64,000 bases of DNA from assembly GCA_947650365.1 (NCBI GenBank), contig OX393550.1, forward strand, positions 47,848,440-47,912,439, in the 5' to 3' direction. The stretch comes from Chamaelirium japonicum. Taxonomy: Eukaryota > Streptophyta > Magnoliopsida > Liliales > Melanthiaceae. Positions within the stretch are counted from its first letter, which is position 1. Every line of letters starts with the position of its first letter. A program made the position numbers and the translations under genes. This document shows positions 1-8,883 of the stretch, one piece after another. The notes under the pieces are model-generated. The model ran no database searches. It was not told the origin of the DNA and saw only the letters and a list, made by a program, of their open reading frames with translations.

Positions 1-720
1 GTAGGACGAACCACACAACTTACCACCTGCTAGCACCGACCACCAGCCTGCACGACGATCAACCTTGGGCAACGGACCGGTGGATACACCCGATCGGTAG
101 ATGGACAAGGGATCGAGAGACGCTTACGACGGTCAGCCTCGGACAGGGGGTCGATAGGCGCAACGGTCGAGGCAGACGCGCACCCAATCGACCCTTGGCA
201 AAGGGTCGACGGGCGCAACGGTCGGCCCCATGCCAGGGGATCGACAGACAAACGATGGTCGGCCCCGGACAGGGGGTCGGCAGACACGCAACGATCGGCC
301 TTAGACAGGGGGTCGATAGGCGCAGTTGGAGACAAACTGACGCTTACCTTCCCTCTCTTTCCACTGTGGACACACCCCAGATCGGCTCTTGGTGGGGGGT
401 TGGCAGACAGACAACGGTCGACCCCGGACAAGGGGTCGGCAGACAGACTCCTAGTCGATCCCGTGCTAGGGGGTCGACAGACAGATGACGGTCGGCCCCG
501 GACAGGGGGTTAACAGATGCAAAACGGTCGGCCCTGGACAAGGGGTCGGCGGGCGCAGTTGGAGACAAACCGACTCTTGCCTTCCCTCTCCCTCCACTAA
601 GGACACACCCTCGACCGATCCTTGGTAGGGGGTCGACAGATAGACAACGATCGACCCCGGACAGGGGGTCGGCAGACAGACTCCTAGTCGGCCCTTGGCA
701 GAGGATCGACAAATTCTTTC
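1..720. repeat. 37-bp GC-rich minisatellite with higher-order units
   Basis: A degenerate tandem repeat of about 36-37 bp fills this stretch. The core 'tcggcccc' recurs, in exact or slightly varied form, at about 222, 259, 295, 418, 455, 492 and 528. A distinct segment beginning 'cgcagttgga' interrupts the array at 321 and again at 554, giving a higher-order period of about 233 bp. The open frames on both strands here follow from the repeat and have no recognisable domain. It may be the variable part of an LTR, since an LTR-like promoter follows downstream. Confidence 0.8.
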
Positions 721-744
721 CAAACATGCGTCAATCCACCTCGA

Positions 745-1030
745 CATCAACAAATCAATTCTGCACCATGGAGTCCCAGCTACGTAGGTTAACACCTACC
801 TGACTGGGAGGGACAGAATAGGGCGAAGAAATCTATCTGCGTTGAAAAAGGCATGCATCCCTAGTCTCAAGACCGATATAGCTAGCCTTTATCATCATCA
901 GACCTTTGCAACCATTCACTGAGATCATTACACCTTCAACAAACCATTTTTGCACCTTGGAGTCCCAGCCAGCTAGGTCATCACCTGTCTAGTTGGGAGG
1001 AGATAATTGTGGGCGCAAAATCTGGCTAAT
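745..1030. repeat. Imperfect duplicated segment flanking the minisatellites
   Basis: Two diverged copies of a segment of about 85 bp lie at roughly 745-830 and 938-1025. Both contain 'ggagtcccagc', then 'taggt', then 'tgggagg' and a 'gggcg' motif in the same order. They are about 193 bp apart. The second copy runs directly into the 40-bp minisatellite. No gene is recognised. Confidence 0.6.
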
Positions 1031-1236
1031 GCCTGACAGTGGGGCTCACAGCCCTGCTTGGGACCCACGAGCACGACAGTGGGACCCGCAGCCGTGCCTG
1101 GGTCCCACAGAGACGATGGTGGGACCCGCAATCCTGCCTAGGGTCCACGGAGATAACGGTGGGACCCACAGTCCTGCTTGGGGCCCACGGAGATGACAGT
1201 GGGACCAGCAACCCTGCTTGGGGCCCACACATATAT
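1031..1236. repeat. Strictly phased 40-bp minisatellite, about five units
   Basis: Units begin with 'ggga/gccca'-like starts at 1041, 1081, 1121, 1161 and 1201, exactly 40 bp apart. Each has a GGGACCC-type start, a CCTGCTTGGG-type middle and an ACGGAGAT-type end. Substitutions have accumulated but no length changes are visible. Long frames on both strands are by-products of the repeat. Confidence 0.85.
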
Positions 1237-1790
1237 ACTGTCTGGGTCTAGTAAATCCCCCTGGGTATTTACTAAAACCCCCGGTATTTCCAAACCTCTA
1301 TAAATAGCAGACCATGTAAATATTCTAGAGAAGGAATTCATTATTCCACATTCTACTTTCTGTTTTCCAGAGCTCCCAGAGCATTCTAATATTTAGACCT
1401 TAGTCAAGCCTATTCCACCCTCTATCTACTGATATAAGCACTCAACGGCCTGTCGAGAGTAGCTCTACTTTTTCAGAGATAGTAGATCCAAAGGTTGTAT
1501 CTTACCGCACAGAGACGTAGGCTTCGGCCGAACTTCGTAACCACATTCTGTGTCGACTTTCATTCTCTTTTTGAAAGTCGTGTAACTGGAAACCGAATAT
1601 GTGTCAACTCTCTCTCTCTCTCTATCGCTTTCTCTTTATTCAACAGTGTCAGCGTGACAGCTCAGTACGCGACAGCTCAGTGCCCTATCCTTCCAGCAAC
1701 TGTTGAAGGGAGATCGTACGACGACCGTAATCCTCCCCCACACATGCATCTTTTGTCACATCGAAGATAAAAACACAACACATCTTTTAC
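1237..1790 (+). mobile_element. LTR-like promoter fragment (retrotransposon remnant, uncertain)
   Basis: A good TATA box (CTATAAATAG, about 1298-1307) lies downstream of the minisatellites. It is followed by a pyrimidine-rich leader and a CT-rich run near 1610-1635. A minisatellite-bearing upstream part, TATA box and T/C-rich leader resemble the U3-R layout of plant LTRs. I cannot see a primer-binding site, LTR ends or coding remains, so a host promoter is not excluded. If it is an element, it is a fragment. Confidence 0.35.
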
Positions 1791-2018
1791 TAGGATGCCC
1801 TCTAGTTAGTGTGGAGGATGTGGGACTATTTTGATCAGAGATGCAGTATATGATCCACGGGGCGTGGGAGGAGAGTGTGTAAAGAATATTGGAGGTCATC
1901 TCGCCTTGAGGTATCCCAACGATAGGGGATTCTTTGGATCCTTTGACTCGAGAGATAACACAATTTTTAATAAAAAATATTAATGTATTGGCAAAGCGAT
2001 GAAAAAAAAAGAGCTTTT
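1791..2018. other. Noncoding stretch, nothing recognised
   Basis: AT-rich sequence with no convincing reading frame, RNA gene or repeat boundary visible to me. Confidence 0.5.
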
Positions 2019-2222
2019 TTTATCTTACCCCCAGTACTTAATTGGGGTAACTAAAAAATACCCCTTTTGATCTTAATATTTGAGACTTACAGTCTAAAAA
2101 TCACTTTTTCATTGCAAAAGACTATGTAGATTTTGGGTCAACACAGGTAAGACTCAAAAATTCAGACCCTAGGAGGTACTATTTAATAATCCCAATTTGC
2201 TAGGGGGTAAGGTCAAAAATAC
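2019..2222. repeat. Degenerate inverted repeat, possible old MITE
   Basis: The left arm (about 2019-2070, containing 'atcttaccccc' and 'ttaattgggg') pairs imperfectly with the right arm (about 2180-2222, containing 'cccaattt' and 'gggggtaaggt'). No target duplication is clear. The size and AT-richness fit a small non-autonomous DNA transposon, but the support is weak. Confidence 0.3.
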
Positions 2223-2245
2223 CCAAAAAAAAAAGGAAAATTTTA

Positions 2246-2755
2246 TTCATACTCCAAAAATCTATAATTAGCCCCTGTTTCCAACAAACTTGAACACACC
2301 CCGATTTCTTTGATCATACCTCATTCCTATCCCAAAAATACCCTTTCCCCTTTCACCCCACCTTGAATACGCCCTAGTTAAATGATATACCATATCTTGA
2401 TCATACCCCATTCCTTTCAGATGTTGAAGCTGATTTCCTATCGAGGATTCTAATTGATGGAAGTGGGTCTTTGAGCCCCGTTGCCGCCTATGGAGGAATC
2501 AAATCGGGGAAAAGTAGGATCTTCGAGCCCCGTTGTCGATGTCGCTGCCATTGACAGAACAACCATATGCCATCGTCATCACTCGATTCCTTCCCAATTG
2601 TAGTCGATTCCTCTTTATTCAAAATATTTTGTTTTAAGTTCTAGTTATGCGTGGGTTATAAGATAAGGGTACAAATGATATTTAAAAAATTATTAATAAG
2701 TTACCGTAAAATGGTTGAAAGACGGAGGGCTAATTACAGATTTTTGGGGTATGAA
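2246..2755. mobile_element. Non-autonomous DNA element with 29-bp terminal inverted repeats
   Basis: Bases 2246-2274 and the reverse complement of 2727-2755 agree at 27 of 29 positions by eye. Both start TTCATAC and end AATTAGCCC. The enclosed ~450 bp has no coding capacity. The flanks are A/T-rich, so a target duplication cannot be defined and the superfamily is unknown. The two TIR mismatches suggest a moderately old insertion. Confidence 0.6.
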
Positions 2756-3580
2756 AAAAAAAATAAATAAAAAATCCGGTGGTAATGCTTCACCATGCAC
2801 CCTGTCGGGACGGAGAACAAAATCGATCTCGGTGGGGCGGGGGATCCGCCAGCGCTCGGTGCGTTGTCCGATGCATTAAGCCTTCGCAAACGCCCCCCAC
2901 CTCCGCAGTATGTCCGGGTGTATGTCCCTTGTATGTTCAAATAGCAGTGCTCGGACGACCACATGTCCGTGTAACTTCAATCCGTGAGCTCCGTTTGTAC
3001 TGTTATTTCTGCAGCAGCCATCTCTCTCTGTCTCTCTCTAGCCATCTCTCTCTAGCTATCTCTCTCTCTCTCTAGCCATCTCTCTCTCTCTAGACGTACT
3101 ACAACTGTATAACTGTGGACCCGAATCAATACACTCCACTCAATAATCGAATCAAGAGATGGATTGGGCCCTCGGTTTCACTTGGCATGACGTCGGCTTT
3201 ACTGTGTATTGCATGGTTTGGTCCTCGAGGGGAACACGTGAACCTTTGGATTTTTGCATCTGCTGCGTTTTGTCCACCGTGGCTGCATGTGGTCAAGGGT
3301 CGAGCAAGGCAACACTCAGTCCTCTCAGTAACAGGTACTCCTTTTGATTCTTGGGTGCGGACTCCATCCCCTCCCTTGTTCATGATGTTGGAAAGCCGTG
3401 GGAGAGCGCAGCTAGCTGGTTTTCCAAGTTTTCCTTGTACACTGTTTAGTTTGAATGATTCAGTGTAACACACACACAATATGTTTGTGTAACTTGTTAA
3501 ATAGGATTTTTTTACCAAAATGACCACCAACTTTGCACTTTATGACCACTAGTAAATTTTCGGACAAAAGTGTCATGTTC
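2756..3580. other. Intergenic stretch with a CT-rich repeat, no recognised gene
   Basis: A CT-rich simple repeat with recurring 'agccatctctctct' units lies at about 3010-3095. Open frames of 117 residues (+) and 134 residues (-) overlap antiparallel at 3115-3530, but neither shows a domain, signal or codon pattern I recognise. I do not call a gene. The phrase 'accaaaatgaccaccaac' near 3518 recurs near 4920, so a dispersed repeat end may be present. Confidence 0.5.
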
Positions 3581-3588
3581 ATTGTTTC

Positions 3589-4388
3589 TAGGCCGGGTTG
3601 GCAATGGGTCGTGTTTGGTCATGTCTAGTTTCGGATCGGGTTTAGAACTCCGGCCCCTAAACCCAGACACTTTCTGTTTAATTATTGTGTCTATACCCTA
3701 AATATGTACTTGATCCACTTATAAACAGGTACACCCGCTGCTAGCTTCGTTTTATCTCACGGGGTCGTACTCAGTTGACACGACCTGATTCGATAAGATC
3801 CGTTAGATTTGTTTACCTCAGTTGACATGACTCGATCCATTTAGACCGGCCTACTTTCTTCCCGGACTAACATGTTTACAAATTACAATTTACAAGCCAA
3901 CTGATGTATTACTGACACAAAGTCTTTGGGTAGTTACAAGCTGTGATTCAGTCTTGCATAGCCATTCGTTAATTTGGACAGTGCCGAACATTGCTGCCAA
4001 AATCCATTGGGTACTCAGTTATCAAATTGCCGAGTAGACCCAACCCGACCCACTGAATTTTAAACGGATCTTCTCGGGTCAAACTAGTTGAATCCGTTGA
4101 TATAATACCTTCTATATACCGACAGATATGTTGTATCCATCGATAAAGTAATTATACCGACGTATATACATCCTATCATCGGTTTACATATACCATAACA
4201 TACTTCCAATTAGTATCGATGGAATAATATATATCCGTTGGTAAAAATGATTTTTCTTGTAGTGTTAGAACCGACCCATTTTCTAATCAAGCGTCGACCC
4301 ATTTATGACCCGAACCCATTTAACTCAAACCCAAACCCACTAATTTTGTGTTGGATCTGTCGTATCGGGTCCAAAATTGCCAACCCTA
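3589..4388. mobile_element. Non-autonomous hAT element with perfect 8-bp target duplication
   Basis: The left end is TAGGCCGGGTTGGCAAT (3589) and the right end is ATTGCCAACCCTA (to 4388), an imperfect inverted pair. The flanking octamer ATTGTTTC occurs at 3581-3588 and exactly again at 4389-4396. An 8-bp duplication and TAGGG...GGCAAT-type ends are hallmarks of plant hAT elements. The 800-bp interior has no transposase frame. It is rich in 'gggtcgggt'/'acccgaccc' words and includes a CACTA-type terminus, so it may be a composite or nested insertion. Confidence 0.8.
4090..4264 (-). mobile_element. CACTA (En/Spm) terminal fragment
   Basis: The segment ends 'tttttcttgtagtg' at 4264, the reverse complement of the classical CACTACAAGAAAAA terminus. 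Just inside are repeated CCGTTG/ATCGAT/CCGAC-type words (near 4094, 4118, 4137, 4157, 4176, 4217 and 4235), like CACTA subterminal repeats. No matching CACTA start is seen upstream, so only one end is preserved. It lies inside the hAT element. Confidence 0.55.
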
Positions 4389-4524
4389 ATTGTTTCTTTT
4401 CTCACTATTAAGTTTGAAACTCCAACAAATCTGACCTATTTTTCTGGCTTTCATCGGAGGTTACGAAATCTTAACGAGCATAAGCTAACCCATCTCATGC
4501 AAAAATAATGGAAGGAACTTTTTT

Positions 4525-4620
4525 ATAATGGACTGGTCAGATGTTCAAAGGACATGGCACTAGAGCATGGGTTCAAAGAGGTCCGGAGGTCAAAACGGGG
4601 GAGACGTACATAACTATTAT
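4525..4620 (+). repeat. Dispersed repeat copy 1, SINE-like head (tentative)
   Basis: This segment shares an ordered series of words (gcactagagca, gggttcaaagaggtc, ggaggtc, gggg-ag) with 6507-6615, at roughly 70% similarity by eye. A TGGTCAGATG box followed about 35 bp later by a GGTTCAAA box loosely resembles tRNA-type A and B boxes, as in plant SINE heads. Neither box is perfect, so the SINE reading is speculative. Confidence 0.35.
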
Positions 4621-4625
4621 TTTTA

Positions 4626-4898
4626 GGATAAATTTGACTTACCCACCAAAATTATATGCTAATTAGTAAGTCACCCCCCTTTTAATCATTATTAGACTTA
4701 CCCCCCAAATTATCATACGATAATTATCCAGAATGGAGGGGTATGCCTAAATATCATATATTTATGCGGGTGCATACCTAAATATCATATTGCTATGGGG
4801 GTGTAAGTCTAATTTTTAAGGGGTAAGTCTAATATCGATTAAAAGGGGATGACTTACTAATTATCATATAATTTTGGAAGGGTAAGTCAAATTTATCC
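4626..4898. mobile_element. PIF/Harbinger (Tourist)-like MITE
   Basis: The terminal inverted repeats begin GGATAAATTTGACTTACCC at 4626 and mirror at 4898. The similarity continues inward for roughly 90 bp per arm. The trinucleotide TTA flanks both ends (4623-4625 and 4899-4901), the 3-bp duplication typical of PIF/Harbinger elements. It is 273 bp long and noncoding. The arms are still well matched, suggesting a fairly recent insertion. Confidence 0.75.
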
Positions 4899-4945
4899 TT
4901 ATTTTTATTAAGAGGGTTTTACCAAAATGACCACCAACTCTCAAG

Positions 4946-5312
4946 TGAGTTATGAGTAATGGAAGGAGAAAATGAGCTACGATCATTTTGACCACTCTAG
5001 AAGTTTTGGAATTTCGTAAAAATTGGTGGGTGTGTTTTCTAGGATAACATGATCATCCTCACCAATTTTAAAGGAATTTCAAAACTTCTAGGGTTATCAA
5101 ACGGTAGAAGCTTAATTTATCCACTGTCCGTAGTAACCGTTAATTTTCCTTCTACCATTTGATGATCCTAGAAGTTTTGGAATTCCTTGAAATTGGTGAG
5201 GATGATCATGTTACCCTAGATAACACACCCATCAATTTTCATGAAATTCCTAAACTTCTAGGGTAGCCAAAATGATCGTAGCTCATTTTCTCCTTCCGTA
5301 GCTCATAACTCA
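4946..5312. mobile_element. Long-hairpin element I of a TA-associated chain
   Basis: The two halves are near-perfect reverse complements. The left end TGAGTTATGAGTAATGG at 4946 pairs with the right end finishing at 5312, and both arms carry 'ctagaagttttgga' and 'gatgatcat' words. Arms are about 170 bp with a short spacer near 5110-5145. It is noncoding. A CT run and then a TA microsatellite adjoin its right end. It shares inner words with the two hairpin elements that follow. Confidence 0.7.
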
Positions 5313-5320
5313 TTGTAACA

Positions 5321-6007
<687 letters not shown>

Positions 6008-6076
<69 letters not shown>
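6008..6076. repeat. (TA)n microsatellite between hairpin elements
   Basis: About 69 bp of TA repeats directly join hairpin element II to hairpin element III with no other sequence between. Confidence 0.95.
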
Positions 6077-6079
<3 letters not shown>

Positions 6080-6475
6080 GAATGGGATGCTGCCTATCAA
6101 AGCAGCGTTTTTTGCTGTTTTGATACATTGTTTGACCATCCTAGAAGTTTTGGAATTTGATGAAATTTGGTGAGGGTGTTGTCTAGGGTAAGATGATCAT
6201 CCTCACAAATTTTCATCAAATTCCAAAACTTCTAAGAGGGTCAAATGGTCGAAGCAAAATCTGCAAAATCTGCAGTCACCGTTAAAATCTGCAGATTTTA
6301 CTTCGACCATTTGACCCTCTTAGAAGTTTTGGAATTTGATGAAAATTTGTGAGGATGATCATCTTACCCTAGACAACACACTCACCAAATTTCATCAAAT
6401 TCCAAAACTTCTAGGATGGTCAAACAATGTATCAAAGCAGCAAAAAACGCTGCTTTGATAGGCAGCATCCCATTC

Positions 6476-6478
<3 letters not shown>
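6077..6478. mobile_element. Long-hairpin element III in TA microsatellite
   Basis: This 402-bp inverted repeat starts GAGGAATGGGATGCTGCC and ends with its reverse complement. It is flanked by TA repeats on both sides. The arms share 'tagaagttttggaattt' and 'gatgatcat' words with element I. The short asymmetric loop near 6255-6290 contains repeated 'atctgcag' words. It has no coding frame. The arms match almost perfectly, implying recent origin or gene conversion between arms. Confidence 0.75.

Positions 6479-6506
<28 letters not shown>
6479..6506. repeat. (TA)n microsatellite, right end of the hairpin chain
   Basis: About 28 bp of TA repeats close the chain of three hairpin elements. Confidence 0.9.
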
Positions 6507-6511
<5 letters not shown>

Positions 6512-6615
6512 CGGCCAAGCGATCAAAGGGGCGATCAGAGGATAGGGTACTAGAGCAAGGGCTCAAGGAGGTCTGAAGATCGAAACAGGGGAAGTTAGCA
6601 TAAGCTAATTATTAA
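6507..6615 (+). repeat. Dispersed repeat copy 2, SINE-like head (tentative)
   Basis: This is the partner of the segment at 4525-4620, with the same word order (gtactagagca, gggctcaaggaggtc, gatc, gggg-ag). It begins directly after the TA microsatellite. A GGCCAAGCGA box followed by a GGCTCAAGG box is only loosely like tRNA promoter boxes. The two copies bracket the MITE and hairpin chain. Confidence 0.35.
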
Positions 6616-6976
6616 TTCTATAATCCCGTGAACATGACATCAACGATCAGGATAATTCGCACATGCAAACAAGGCACAACGGTCTTAAGGGAAGTTCGCT
6701 CCATGGTGTCCATACAGGGAGTCGAATAGGAAACATCTTCAACATATATGGGAGAGAGAAAGTACCACCAGGCCTTGGTTATTAATTGAAATTAGAACTC
6801 ACTTTAACGAGTATTAATCTTCCACCCCCAAAACAAACAAACCAAACACCTACAACACAATGGAAGCCGCCATGCATCAAGATAGGACCCACAGCTGCAT
6901 AAGTCATCCAGAGAAATCCAAACAGCAAAGGAGGGAAACAAGTAGAATCAAGATGGAGAGACTGGCGGCGGCGGCG
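6616..6976 (-). other. Probable 3' region of the proline-rich protein gene
   Basis: Unassigned sequence downstream of the stop codon of the minus-strand gene. It probably holds that gene's 3' UTR. AT-rich words such as 'attaataa' on the minus strand near 6780-6790 could act as a polyadenylation signal, but nothing is decisive. No other gene is seen here. Confidence 0.4.
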
Positions 6977-7378
6977 CTAAGCGCAGCTATAGCCGACGGG
7001 GACCTTCTTGCCGCAGATGTTGAGGAGCAAGCTGAGGTCGATGGGAATGTTGAGGTTGATGCCGAGGATGTCGGCCTTGAGGGCGGTGCAGAGGCAGACG
7101 GCGGCCTCGAGGTCGACCAGGCCCTTGAGGAGGGAGCAGCACGGCTTCTTCGGCGGCGTGCCGAGACCGAGGTTGATCAAGCCGCCGAGCAAATTGGCGC
7201 ACACTCCGAGCTTGAGGGTGTCCAGGGGGCAGGAGGCAGGCTTGGGTGGGAGGTGGGCATGGTGGTGGTGCTTGTGGGGTGGTGGTGGGCAAGGGACATT
7301 GTCAGAGGAGCCGAGGGAGAGGAAGAGGAGGTTGAGGGAGAGGAGGAGAGCGGTGGAGGCAAAGGCCTTGGAAGCCAT
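6977..7378 (-). CDS. Hybrid proline-rich protein with 8-cysteine motif (14 kDa DC2.15-like)
   Basis: This is a 133-residue protein from ATG at 7378 to TAG at 6977, with no intron. Residues 1-25 form a hydrophobic secretion signal. Residues 26-48 are a short Pro/His-rich linker with a run of four Pro and a run of four His. Residues 50-132 carry the complete eight-cysteine motif: C50, C60, C80-C81, C95, C97, C122, C132, with spacing C-9-C-19-CC-13-C-1-C-24-C-9-C. That pattern and the ending PVGYSCA are typical of the hybrid proline-rich proteins related to carrot DC2.15 and Arabidopsis EARLI1/AZI1. These are secreted proteins of the lipid-transfer-like fold, acting in cell wall, lipid signalling or defence. 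The start has a purine at -3 and G at +4. Third codon positions are strongly GC-biased. An extra cysteine (C30) in the linker is unusual. The precise role is unknown. Confidence 0.92.
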   Translation of the reverse strand: MASKAFASTALLLSLNLLFLSLGSSDNVPCPPPPHKHHHHAHLPPKPASCPLDTLKLGVCANLLGGLINLGLGTPPKKPCCSLLKGLVDLEAAVCLCTALKADILGINLNIPIDLSLLLNICGKKVPVGYSCA

Positions 7379-7469
7379 CCCTGAAGTGCAGTAGTAGTTA
7401 GAACAAACTAGGCAATAAGATTGTAATGGGAGAGAAGACTAGGGTCTGTAGGTGATGAGAGGGTTGCGG

Positions 7470-7488
7470 TTAGGGTTAGGGTTTTATA
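7470..7488 (-). promoter_or_regulatory. TATA box overlapping a telobox upstream of the proline-rich protein gene
   Basis: On the minus strand CCTATAAAACCCTAACCCTA places a TATAAAA box (7482-7488) about 104 bp before the ATG, immediately followed by AAACCCTAA, a plant telobox, with one more telomere-type repeat. Transcription would be expected to start about 30 bp further, near 7450, leaving a short 5' leader. Teloboxes near plant start sites are bound by TRB-type and related factors. Their role in this gene is inferred only. Confidence 0.6.
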
Positions 7489-7492
7489 GGGA

Positions 7493-7606
<114 letters not shown>

Positions 7607-8390
7607 CATGGTACGTGGGAGGGTTACCCACCATGTAGCTGGCAAGTACAACTTGGAGATAAGGCCATAAGGGGTTCGGGTCTTGGTTCTTTGGAGTTTT
7701 GCGCTACTAGTGATTGGCATGCACGAGGGCTCATGCAGCTTAATTTGCACGTATTCGGACTAATATGACATTCTTTTTGGAGGACTCTATAAGCACCCAA
7801 CATTGAATAAGTATTTATCACCTTTAGAGTAGGTTTTTAGTAGGATTATATTTATGAGAAAGTCGTATTCCCACACGAAAGAGAGGGCTCCATTTGAATT
7901 CTCTCTCTGTCTTCAAATCTTGATCGAAGGCTAGATCTATCACGTGTTTTTTCGTCATAGTCAGTTTGTGAGCAGTTGTAGCATGTTACATTTCAGCTTT
8001 CCCATTTAGCCTGTTCAGTTGCTATCCCTAGTGCCAATTGAGTTCCCCTTCTCTTTCTCTCTATCCCTACAAAGAGAAATTTTTGTGCTATTTTTTTTGG
8101 TGAGTACAATTATAATCTAGCTATGAATGGCGAGAGAAAATTATTGTCCTCTGTTTGTTTTTTTTTGCAATTGAAAATTATTGTGCTCTGGATATTTATT
8201 CACATGCACATGAATAATTTCTCGTATTATATTAATGTCCTCCATGTTGAGAAAATGGTATTTTTTAATGTTTTGAATGAGATAATCACAAACACAGGAC
8301 ATAAATAACGATAAAAGTGGTAGAAAAGAAAAGAACATAGTGGGTTTATATGAAAAAATCTTCCAATGAATGGAAAAAACACAGCTATGG
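7607..8390. other. Host intergenic sequence up to the retrotransposon block
   Basis: AT-rich sequence upstream of the proline-rich protein gene, with no reading frame, RNA gene or repeat end that I recognise. It stops abruptly at 8390, where Tekay gag sequence begins. Confidence 0.5.
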
Positions 8391-8768
8391 GGTCTCAGGA
8401 GGCTCCTTTTCGCCAACAGCAGCACCACTCCCAGGGACCCCCAGCTTCACAGGGTCCCAAGTGCTTTAGATGTGGCACGTATGGCCATGTCAGGCGTGAC
8501 TGCACTCGGCGTCCTTCACAGCAGCAACAGCAACCAGCCCTACCTCCCCTGCCGTATCACCCTCGTCCAGCATTGACTTACCATCCCCAACCACTGCAGC
8601 AGAGGGCACCTCAGAATCAGCAGGGTGCCCGGCCCTACCGTCCTCCTCAACCACAGCCACTTCAGCAAAGACCTCCAGTCCGCCAGGGTGGTAGTGGCCA
8701 ACAGACTCACGGTCGAACTTATGCACTCGTTGGTCAGGATACTGGAGCTTCTGGATCTGCCATTGAAG
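8391..8768 (+). pseudogene. gag C-terminal part of copy 1
   Basis: Contains the retroviral-type zinc knuckle CFRCGTYGHVRRDC and the following Gln/Pro-rich tail. The capsid part is absent because the copy is 5'-truncated. This is a fossil fragment. Confidence 0.85.
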
Positions 8769-8883
8769 GTAGCCCTAAATACTTTCTCGTAGAGTAGCTT
8801 TTCCATAATCAGTTCTGTAGTTATGCTCTAGTAGATCACATAGCTAGGATAAACACATTTATAACTACTTATTATTGCCTTAG
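8769..8883 (+). other. Intron-like GT...AG segment between gag and pol (copy 1)
   Basis: A 115-bp AT-rich segment starts GTAGCC after AAG and ends TTGCCTTAG before GTG, with a T-rich 3' end. The same segment is at 29470-29584, 41926-42040 and 52334-52448. It is precisely absent at 16974/16975 and at the matching point near 60539. Splicing between gag and downstream genes is known in Ogre-type Ty3/gypsy elements. Here it is inferred from sequence only. Confidence 0.6.

Noticed and set aside
30-795. Overlapping long frames on both strands in the first 800 bp
   Set aside because: They follow the 37-bp repeat, contain repeated peptide words on both strands and have no domain.
1-1236. Regular repeats that might suggest a CRISPR array
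   Set aside because: Units are contiguous and diverged with no unique spacers, and the genome is a plant.
3115-3530. Antiparallel frames of 117 and 134 residues
   Set aside because: No recognisable domain, no signal peptide, and both strands open over the same stretch, so chance is likely.
3895-3930. Possible opposite CACTA end upstream of the hAT interior
   Set aside because: No CACTACAAGAA-like word or matching 3-bp duplication was found.
6860-7394. Plus-strand frames of 174 and 128 residues over the proline-rich protein gene
   Set aside because: They are antisense shadows of a GC-rich gene whose minus-strand product is a clear family member.
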